Assembly: GCA_030689605.1 (NCBI GenBank)
Contig: JAUYFT010000001.1
Span: forward strand, 1 to 47,785
Direction: 5' to 3'
DNA length: 47,785 bases
From: a bacterium
GTDB taxonomy: Bacteria; Patescibacteriota; Patescibacteriia; PEXW01
The position numbers and the translations under genes are program-made. The notes under the pieces were generated by a model. The model saw only the letters and a list, made by a program, of their open reading frames with translations, made no database searches and was not told where the DNA came from. Every line of letters starts with the position of its first letter. The first letter of the stretch is position 1. Shown here piece after piece: positions 32,573-38,489 of the stretch.

Positions 32573-33124
32573 ATGACGAAAATCATGAAAGTCACTAGGA
32601 TTGCCAAGAAAAATTTTGATACGAACGATTGGAATTTTCACGTGCTAAAGGTGCGCGAAAATGCATTGGCATTGGCCAAGGCATACAAAGCCAATCGAGA
32701 AGTCGTCTAACTCGCTGCGCTTCTCCACGATGTAGCTCGGGCCAAGAACAAGCACGACGACGAGAACCACCACCTCATCGGCGCGAAGTACGCACAGAAA
32801 CTCCTAACCAGGTTGAAATACTCGCCGAGTACTGTAGCAGCTGTCGTGCACTGCATTGAGGCGCACCGTGGCAACAGAGATTTTCTACCAAGAACCATTG
32901 AAGCTAAAATTTTGGCCAATGCAGACGCCATATCGCACTTTGATATCATGCCGCTGTTCTTCTTCTGGCGGGCGAAGCAAGACTCATTCCCTGGTATCGT
33001 AACTTGGCTTGGAGACAAGTTGAAACGTGACTGGGAGAAGAAGCTTACCTTACCCAAAGCTAAGAAACTAGTTGCAAAGAAGTACGAAGCAATCCAGATG
33101 CTCCTCGCGACGCTCAAGGTGTAG
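32573..33124 (+). pseudogene. HD-domain phosphohydrolase broken by one in-frame TAA
   Basis: A single frame of 183 codons runs from ATG 32573 to TAG 33122, interrupted only by TAA at 32708 (codon 46). The text around it reads HVLKVRENALALAKAY...REVV, stop, LAALLHDVARAKN, so the stop falls between the first His and the HD doublet of the metal site. The rest (HHLIGAKYA, VVHCIEAHR) is intact. In related proteins this position is often Glu, and GAA to TAA is one change. It is either a young pseudogene, a sequencing error, or much less likely a readthrough site. Confidence 0.8.
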
Positions 33125-33160
33125 GAAGTACTAAAAATACCATTTTATGCTAGTTTATAG

Positions 33161-33177
33161 GTAGAGGCTTCGTCTTT
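33161..33177 (+). repeat. Possible lone degenerate REP
   Basis: GTAG overlaps AGAGGC-TTC-GTCTTT, which pairs with wobble only. It resembles the REPs of the atp region and sits 8 nt before the cupin start. Confidence 0.35.
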
Positions 33178-33184
33178 ATCCCCA

Positions 33185-33589
33185 ATGTATATGCAAGGAT
33201 TCAACCAGAACATTGAGCAAGCCACGCTCGACAACACCTACTTCCGCAAAGTGCTCTATACGGCCAAGCACAGCCAGCTCGTGCTCATGGCCTTGCAACC
33301 GGGCGAGGAGATTGGCATGGAAGTGCACGCGGACAATGATCAGTTTTTCCGGTTTGAAGCCGGGCAGGGGAAAGTGCTGATTGATGGCAATGAGCATGTT
33401 GTGCAGGATGGATCTGCCGTCATTGTGCCGGCAGGTGCCCAGCACAACGTCATCAACACGTCAGTAACCGAGTCGTTGAAGCTCTACACCCTCTATAGCC
33501 CGGCACACCACAAGGACGGGATTGTACGCACTACGAAGGCCGAAGCAGTTGCCAACGAAGCGGATTTCGACGGACAGACGACGGAGTAA
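33185..33589 (+). CDS. Cupin-domain protein
   Basis: The 134-residue single-domain protein has the two cupin motifs: GMEVHADNDQFFRFEAGQG and PAGAQHNVINT. The metal position normally held by Glu in motif 1 is Gln here, as I recall for this subgroup, and the His residues are kept. Such small cupins are often sugar-phosphate isomerase-like or of unknown activity. There is no signal peptide. A hairpin terminator candidate follows. Confidence 0.85.
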   Translation: MYMQGFNQNIEQATLDNTYFRKVLYTAKHSQLVLMALQPGEEIGMEVHADNDQFFRFEAGQGKVLIDGNEHVVQDGSAVIVPAGAQHNVINTSVTESLKLYTLYSPAHHKDGIVRTTKAEAVANEADFDGQTTE

Positions 33590-33610
33590 TTGGCGGAGCT
33601 AAGTCCCTGA

Positions 33611-33642
33611 ACCCTTCTCAGCCTTTTTTCAGAAGGTTATTT
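33611..33642 (+). terminator. Terminator after the cupin gene
   Basis: ACCCTTCT (33611-33618) pairs with AGAAGGTT (33631-33638) with one G-U-type mismatch, followed by ATTTTAT. The loop is long and T-rich. Confidence 0.45.
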
Positions 33643-33649
33643 TATGCTG

Positions 33650-33679
33650 CATTTCGTTAGGCTTCGCATTAACGAAATG
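33650..33679 (+). promoter_or_regulatory. Perfect 10-bp inverted repeat just before a start codon
   Basis: CATTTCGTTA (33650-33659) is the exact complement of TAACGAAATG (33670-33679). The right arm ends 5 nt before the ATG at 33685, where a ribosome site would be. It could be an operator for a repressor or an RNA hairpin that controls translation. Confidence 0.65.
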
Positions 33680-33684
33680 TGCGT

Positions 33685-34137
33685 ATGAAGAGGAAACGTG
33701 TACTCGCAGCAGTGATAGCAGGCGTTGCCCTGGCCGCAGCCAGCGGCAGTGCAGTGTTCGCCAATGGGTGGGGGTTTGGCATGGGTAGTAATGCCACACC
33801 CGATGAAATCGCCCAGCAGCAGACTGATATGTTCCAGTATAAGGCCGATGTGCTGGGGGTAAAGGTCGATGAGGTGAAGGATGCCTGGGCAAAGGGTCAG
33901 ACTCTGGAAGAGCTGGCAAATGCCAAGGGCATTACCGACGAGCAGCTGCAGGATAAAATGCAGGCTTCCCGGAAGACCAAGATGCAAGCACAGCTGAAGA
34001 CACTCGTTGATAAGGGCGTTATTACCCAAGCGCAAGCCGACCAGCGCTTGAAAGTTATGGAAGACCGCATTGCGTCTGGCGAAGGTCCTGGGAAAGGTAT
34101 GCGCGGGATGGGTATGCACCGGGGAATGGAGCTTTAA
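33685..34137 (+). CDS. Secreted helical protein (DUF2680-like)
   Basis: From the ATG at 33685 (MKRKRVLAAV) the product is 150 residues. A GTG two codons earlier lies inside the inverted repeat and is less likely. A signal peptide ends near AVFANG. The mature part is helical, with DMFQYKADVLGVKVDEVKDAW and LVDKGVITQAQADQRLKVM, a pattern of short helix repeats that I associate with DUF2680-type proteins. The end is Gly/Met/His-rich (GMRGMGMHRGM), which may bind metal. A strong terminator follows. Function unknown. Confidence 0.7.
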   Translation: MKRKRVLAAVIAGVALAAASGSAVFANGWGFGMGSNATPDEIAQQQTDMFQYKADVLGVKVDEVKDAWAKGQTLEELANAKGITDEQLQDKMQASRKTKMQAQLKTLVDKGVITQAQADQRLKVMEDRIASGEGPGKGMRGMGMHRGMEL

Positions 34138-34181
34138 CCGCAGCCGATAGTCAAGGAGAACGTACGACGAGGCGCAAGAAG

Positions 34182-34215
34182 AACACCCATTCAACGTGAA
34201 TGGGTGTTTGCTTTT
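34182..34215 (+). terminator. Rho-independent terminator
   Basis: AACACCCATTCA (34182-34193) pairs exactly with TGAATGGGTGTT (34197-34208) around a 3-nt loop, then TGCTTTT. Confidence 0.85.
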
Positions 34216-34239
34216 ATAGGGCATTCCTGGAAAGGGATG

Positions 34240-34503
34240 TTACGCCACAGCCTCGAGGAGTGTTGTCCGCTGGCCAGGGAGTACTACCTTAGCAGTGTTC
34301 CGGATGTGTGGCAGATCGCCAATTGCCTTTATTAGAGCAATGTCTTTGACGATGTAGTACCAGTCGATGTGTGGAGAATTCGCGCGTTCGCGAATTTCTT
34401 TCACGTATGCCTCGATGGCATCTGGATCGTCATGGACAATCCCGGCGATGAGTGACCCCTTTTTCCCAATGTGCGAATCCATGTGTGTGTCTTTAATGTT
34501 CAC
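34240..34503 (-). CDS. Small protein of unknown function
   Basis: The 87-residue product starts with GTG at 34503, with GGAG 6-9 nt upstream. It has no membrane segment. The sequence AGIVHDDPDAIEAYVKEIRERA suggests an alpha/beta fold. I do not recognise the family. TTGACA at 34576-34571 on the minus strand is a plausible -35 for it. It is convergent with the secreted protein gene and divergent from the next lipoprotein gene. Confidence 0.55.
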   Translation of the reverse strand: MNIKDTHMDSHIGKKGSLIAGIVHDDPDAIEAYVKEIRERANSPHIDWYYIVKDIALIKAIGDLPHIRNTAKVVLPGQRTTLLEAVA

Positions 34504-34609
34504 TTTTTCTCCAAATATAGTAGATGTTTTTTCTTTTTCGAATGTACATAGTTACAGAACATCTCTATCCTGTCAAGTATTGAGAGATTGGTGTGCCAGG
34601 CTCGCGCAG

Positions 34610-34638
34610 TTGCGGAACTTCAAGATAAAAGGTATAGT
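34610..34638 (+). promoter_or_regulatory. Promoter of the lipoprotein gene
   Basis: TTGCGG (34610-34615) and TATAGT (34633-34638) are 17 bp apart, about 68 nt before the start at 34706. Confidence 0.65.
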
Positions 34639-34705
34639 TTAGGCATCGTTTCCTGGGGTATTAGGGGACTACACCACCTTGCATCTCTTTACACTCTTAA
34701 CCGCT

Positions 34706-35251
34706 ATGCCTATGCGCCTACCTACAATCTTGCGCTCTAGCGCCCTACTAATTTTCGCTGTAGCATTTGGCTTCGGCCTGACCGCCTGCAAGTCTGTAAC
34801 CGATAAAGCCGTTGAGCAGGCTGTTGAAAACACAACCGGCGGGGCTGTAGACGTGGATACGAGTCAGAATAAAGTCTCGGTGAACGTGAATGGTACGAGC
34901 TGGGAAACCGGCGACGCCGTAAGCTTACCGGCTAATTTTCCTGATGACATTTACGTTGTCGAAGGTACGTTGAAAGTGGCTATTGCCAATGATGCGGATC
35001 AAGGCTTCACCGTTTCGCTGGAAACGAGCAAATCGGTGAGCGACGCGAAGGCTTTGTACCAAACCGAACTCAAAGCTGACGGCTGGACAATAACTGGAAA
35101 CGTGGATATTCAGGGTTCTTCGTCTGTCATGGCGACGAAAGCGAAGCGTTCAGTGACAGTAGCCATTGGCCAAAATTCAGAAAAGACAGCTACTGTTGTG
35201 AGTATAAATACCTACACCGATACCACACCTGACGCGCCGACAACGAACTAA
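34706..35251 (+). CDS. Putative lipoprotein
   Basis: From the ATG at 34706 the product is 181 residues with a signal sequence and the lipobox LTAC (Cys near residue 28). An ATG two codons on is equally possible. The mature protein has KSVTDKAVEQAVENTTGG, a helical lead seen in some Patescibacteria lipoproteins, then a beta-rich domain with VSLPANFPDDIYVVEG and LYQTELKADGWTITG. The latter resembles small domains that bind at surfaces, but I cannot name it. A terminator follows 20 nt later. Confidence 0.7.
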   Translation: MPMRLPTILRSSALLIFAVAFGFGLTACKSVTDKAVEQAVENTTGGAVDVDTSQNKVSVNVNGTSWETGDAVSLPANFPDDIYVVEGTLKVAIANDADQGFTVSLETSKSVSDAKALYQTELKADGWTITGNVDIQGSSSVMATKAKRSVTVAIGQNSEKTATVVSINTYTDTTPDAPTTN

Positions 35252-35270
35252 TTTTTTACCTGCTTTGCAG

Positions 35271-35300
35271 ACTGCCTACTCATGTGGGCAGTTTTGCTTT
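35271..35300 (+). terminator. Rho-independent terminator
   Basis: ACTGCCTAC (35271-35279) pairs with GTGGGCAGT (35284-35292) with one wobble and a 4-nt loop, then TTTGCTTT. Confidence 0.8.
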
Positions 35301-35302
35301 CC

Positions 35303-35331
35303 CAGACACGCTCGGGACTTAGATGTATACT
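35303..35331 (+). promoter_or_regulatory. Promoter of the heliorhodopsin-peroxiredoxin unit
   Basis: TATACT (35326-35331) has CAGACA 17 bp upstream (35303-35308), a 4 of 6 match to the -35. The unit starts about 50 nt downstream. No operator-like repeat is obvious. Confidence 0.45.
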
Positions 35332-35381
35332 GTTTCCATGGGTGACACAACTCCCATCTTCCTCAAGTAAAACCAGTGTGT

Positions 35382-36173
35382 ATGGACATGCCTGCCCTCA
35401 CCCTAGAACAACGAAAGATAAAGAAGCTCCGACGATTCAATATCATTATGGCCTGTCTGCACTTCGGGCAGGGCGTGATTATGCTATACGCCAGCAGCAG
35501 TTTCAGCCTGCCGGTGACGACGGCGTATGTCGAAATGAATTCCGTAACCCAACTGCTCACCCCGGTGCTCAAGACCATAGCTGACCTGCAAATTGGCCCA
35601 CTCGTTGCGGGGTTCTTTTTCCTTTCGGCATTTGCGCATTTTGCCGTGTCCTGCCTGCCGACCGTCCGCGCCTGGTACGAGGCCAACCTGAAGAAAGGCG
35701 CTAACTATGCGCGCTGGATTGAGTACGCATTCTCCAGTTCACTCATGATAGTCATCGTCGTCATGCTCACGGGCATGGCCGACCTTTCCAGCCTTATCCT
35801 CATCTTCTTCCTGAACATGATGATGATTCTGTTCGGCTGGATTATGGAATTGCACAACCAAACCACCAAGACTACCGACTGGACGTCATTCATCTTCGGG
35901 AGTATTGCCGGCTTCATCCCTTGGCTCATCGTCGCACTCTACCTCTTCAACGCAGGGGGTGAAGGTGCCCGCGCACCGTCTTTCGTGTACTGGATTTTCT
36001 TCTCCATCTTCCTCTGCTTCAACGTTTTTGCTATTAGCATGATCCTGCAATACAAGAAGATTGGGAAGTGGAAAGATTACCTCTACGGCGAGCGCACGTA
36101 TATTATTTTAAGTCTGGTCGCCAAGTCGCTGCTAGCCTGGCAGGTGTTCGCGGGAACCCTGCGGCCGGTCTAG
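35382..36173 (+). CDS. Heliorhodopsin
   Basis: Heliorhodopsins are retinal-binding seven-helix proteins with inverted topology that bind light but do not pump strongly. Starts are possible at GTG 35376, ATG 35382 and ATG 35388. From 35382 the product is 263 residues. Counting from 35376, the Schiff-base lysine is Lys250 in LSLVAKSLLAWQVF, the counterion is Glu116 in ARWIEYAFSSSLM, and His29 (CLHFGQG) and His88 (AFAHFAV) match the two conserved histidines of the family. GERTYI before helix 7 is also typical. No retinal or carotenoid synthesis gene is in the window, so retinal may be scavenged. The peroxiredoxin gene follows after 15 nt. Confidence 0.93.
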   Translation: MDMPALTLEQRKIKKLRRFNIIMACLHFGQGVIMLYASSSFSLPVTTAYVEMNSVTQLLTPVLKTIADLQIGPLVAGFFFLSAFAHFAVSCLPTVRAWYEANLKKGANYARWIEYAFSSSLMIVIVVMLTGMADLSSLILIFFLNMMMILFGWIMELHNQTTKTTDWTSFIFGSIAGFIPWLIVALYLFNAGGEGARAPSFVYWIFFSIFLCFNVFAISMILQYKKIGKWKDYLYGERTYIILSLVAKSLLAWQVFAGTLRPV

Positions 36174-36188
36174 TCTAATACGTACTCT

Positions 36189-36776
36189 ATGCCCAAGATT
36201 GAACAAGCATTCCCTGACTTCAACCTTGATACCTACCACCCGAACGACGGTAGCCGGAAGGATGTGACGCTAGCTACCTTCAAGGGGAAGTGGCTCGTGG
36301 TGTTTTTCTATCCGGCTGACTTCACGTACGTCTGCCCAACCGAACTTCGCGACATTGCCAGGCAGTACGCGGACATTCAGGCACTTGGTGCAGAGGTTCT
36401 TGCGGTGAGCACAGACACAGTCTACACCCATAAAGCGTGGGTCGAAACCGAGGCGTTACTCAAAGATGTGCGTTTCCCGCTGGCTGCGGATCACGCCGGC
36501 CTCCTTGCCCGGATGCTCGGTATTCTCAATGAAGTTAGCGGCATTGCAGATCGGGGCGTGTATATTGTCGATCCTGATGGTTATCTGCAATCTACAGAAG
36601 TCGTGGCCGAGAACATTGGCCGATCGGCAAGCGAAATAGTTCGGAAGCTCCGGGCTTTGACCTATGTGCGCAATAACCCTGGCCATGCCTGCCCGGTTAG
36701 TTGGGATACCAATGGCAAAGATCTCACGCCAGACCTAAAAATCTCCGGCAAGGTCGGCCAGGCATTAGGAGAGTAG
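36189..36776 (+). CDS. 2-Cys peroxiredoxin (AhpC/Prx1 type)
   Basis: This enzyme reduces hydrogen peroxide and organic peroxides. The 195-residue protein has the peroxidatic Cys49 in FTYVCPTE and the resolving Cys168 in HACPVSW, so it is a typical 2-Cys form. GVYIVDPDGYLQ matches the family active-site Arg/strand region. The reductant is not known; no AhpF or thioredoxin gene is nearby. It is co-directional with heliorhodopsin 15 nt upstream, which suggests a light-linked oxidative-stress unit. It converges on the metallophosphoesterase gene with 16 nt between. Confidence 0.93.
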   Translation: MPKIEQAFPDFNLDTYHPNDGSRKDVTLATFKGKWLVVFFYPADFTYVCPTELRDIARQYADIQALGAEVLAVSTDTVYTHKAWVETEALLKDVRFPLAADHAGLLARMLGILNEVSGIADRGVYIVDPDGYLQSTEVVAENIGRSASEIVRKLRALTYVRNNPGHACPVSWDTNGKDLTPDLKISGKVGQALGE

Positions 36777-36792
36777 TTGTACATAACATCCA

Positions 36793-37896
36793 CTACTGCA
36801 GCGTGAATACGGCAATTGTTGGGCGGTTGCCTATACGCATGGGCGGGCCCCAGCTGCCCACGCCAGGGGACGTGTACTCGTTGAATGTACCTTCGGTGTG
36901 CAGACCATCGTGGAAACCCTTGTACACCCACTTGGTTATTGTCCCGAACGGCCAGAGTTGGCCATCGTGCGTGTGACCAGCGAGGAGCAGGTTTACCCCT
37001 GCATTTTTTATCTGACCCACATACTTTGGTTCGTGCCACAGGACGATGCTTGGTTTGGCGGGTTCGAGTTTTTCCAGCAGAGGCGTAACATCCTTGGTGG
37101 TCGTGCCAATGGGGTAGTCAATGCCTAGTACTTGGATGCCTGCAACATCAACGATTTGGTCGCGGAGAATTGTTAGGGGTAAGTTTTTAATCGCCGCGAG
37201 CGACCGTTCAACACCAACATACGTCTCGTGGTTCCCCGTGATGTAGTAAGTCCCATTGGTTGACCGCAGGTCTTGCAGCGGTTCGGCTAGCGCGTTTAAG
37301 TCTCGGCCACCCCCATCAAAGAGATCCCCGGTGATGAATATTGCAGCTGGTTGCTGATCGTTGACTTGCTGCACGACATCCTGCAAAAAAATTTGCCGGT
37401 GTACCGGCCCGAGGTGAATGTCCGAGAGCTGAACAATTTTCTGCCCCCGCCACGCTTCTGGAAGGTTGGGGATGGTAACGCTGAACTGACGCACCACAGG
37501 GTGCCAAGCGTTCCATACTCCGTACGTTGAAACGCCCAGGGCTGCAGCCAGGAGGACGACGGTAACGGCCATCATGGGCACGTTCGCGCTAAAAATTCTA
37601 CCAAGCAACCATGCCCCCCAGGTAAGCGCTGCCGCAATGGATGCATACCAAACGAAACCCAGCCAGACCGAGGAAATGGTGTAGAGCAGGTTGGTGAGGA
37701 ATGCTTCTTTCCAAAAAACCAGTACGGACGTGATGCTGAAACTCACGGAGAGTACGAGGATTATTGTCAGTAAACTCCGACGGGCGCCACCGGCATGAAT
37801 GCCGAAGAATTTTACCCACGTCCCGTAGAGTCCTAGGTGCCCCAGGATGACGATCACCGTCGCCGTGAGAATGAAGAGTATCATGAGTCGATTCAT
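36793..37896 (-). CDS. Membrane metallophosphoesterase (YkuE/YaeI-like)
   Basis: From the ATG at 37896 (MNRLMILFIL) the product is 367 residues. Four membrane helices occupy about 1-125. The calcineurin-like catalytic domain follows with the two-metal motifs SDIHLG, GDLFDGG, GNHET, WHEP and GHTHDGQ, all intact. Proteins with this layout cleave lipid or nucleotide phosphoesters at the membrane; UDP-diacylglucosamine hydrolase-like roles have been proposed for related forms, which I only infer. A much longer frame upstream is antisense to the next gene and is not used. Confidence 0.9.
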   Translation of the reverse strand: MNRLMILFILTATVIVILGHLGLYGTWVKFFGIHAGGARRSLLTIILVLSVSFSITSVLVFWKEAFLTNLLYTISSVWLGFVWYASIAAALTWGAWLLGRIFSANVPMMAVTVVLLAAALGVSTYGVWNAWHPVVRQFSVTIPNLPEAWRGQKIVQLSDIHLGPVHRQIFLQDVVQQVNDQQPAAIFITGDLFDGGGRDLNALAEPLQDLRSTNGTYYITGNHETYVGVERSLAAIKNLPLTILRDQIVDVAGIQVLGIDYPIGTTTKDVTPLLEKLEPAKPSIVLWHEPKYVGQIKNAGVNLLLAGHTHDGQLWPFGTITKWVYKGFHDGLHTEGTFNEYTSPGVGSWGPPMRIGNRPTIAVFTLQ

Positions 37897-37966
37897 GTGT
37901 TCGATGGCAAATATTAGGGTAAAATTAGTATAGCAAGGGAAGTCAGAAAAACACGAATAGAAGTGG

Positions 37967-37972
37967 TATACT
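37967..37972 (+). promoter_or_regulatory. -10 box of a leaderless gene
   Basis: TATACT ends 6 nt before the ATG at 37979. The -35 region is weak. A second TATACT on the minus strand at 37932-37927 probably serves the metallophosphoesterase gene. Confidence 0.5.
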
Positions 37973-37978
37973 TCTTGT

Positions 37979-38488
37979 ATGCCCGTACAGCCAACTGCCC
38001 CCAAACCCGAACAGGAACCCGTAGATATTTTTGAGGTCGTTGATCGGGTTCCGGAACACGCCCCAGAGGTAAAGCCCGAGAAAGTACGGGAAGCTTTAGA
38101 GCAGCACGGGTCTAGGTTTGAGCAGCACCCCGAAGTTCCGTCCCAGGTGAAAGAGCTGCCCAGCCAAGTCCCACTCGTCACCATGCCCCTGCCAGTGGGC
38201 GCCGAAGAGCAACAGCTTAAGCAGATTGAAACCGTGCTTTCCGAAGGGCTCCACGACATATTCGTTGCCTTGCCACCCGCCGAGCAGCAGAAGTTCAAAG
38301 TAGCAGGGGAGCTAGCCGCTCGCGAAGTGTCTGGTCTCCTGGCGCAGGTTAAGGTGAAGCTAGGTGCAGTCATTGCCGTACTGCGGCGGTGGCTGGGCAC
38401 TCTGCCAGGCGTTAATAAGTTTTTCGTCGAGCAGGAGGCGAAAATTAAGGCCGAGAAGCTCGTCCGGTTAGTAGCGAAAGAAGAATAG
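37979..38488 (+). CDS. Conserved-type small partner of the large ATPase
   Basis: The 169-residue soluble protein has a Pro/Glu-rich N-terminal half (PAPKPEQEPVD-like) with low complexity and a helical, basic C-terminal half (ARE...LLAQVKVKLGAVIAVLRRWLG). I recall such a gene preceding the VirB4/TraD-like ATPase in Patescibacteria, but I cannot name a family. It is separated from the ATPase by one base, so the two are coupled. It may be an adaptor for the ATPase. Confidence 0.55.
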   Translation: MPVQPTAPKPEQEPVDIFEVVDRVPEHAPEVKPEKVREALEQHGSRFEQHPEVPSQVKELPSQVPLVTMPLPVGAEEQQLKQIETVLSEGLHDIFVALPPAEQQKFKVAGELAAREVSGLLAQVKVKLGAVIAVLRRWLGTLPGVNKFFVEQEAKIKAEKLVRLVAKEE

Positions 38489-38489
38489 T

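Noticed and set aside
32708-32710. Stop-codon recoding or programmed readthrough in the HD gene
   Set aside because: The codon is TAA, which ends several clear genes here. No readthrough signal is visible, so nonsense mutation or base error is simpler.
37897-38400. Upstream extension of the metallophosphoesterase frame to 38400
   Set aside because: It would be antisense to the gene at 37979 and to two promoters. The ATG at 37896 starts directly at the first membrane helix.
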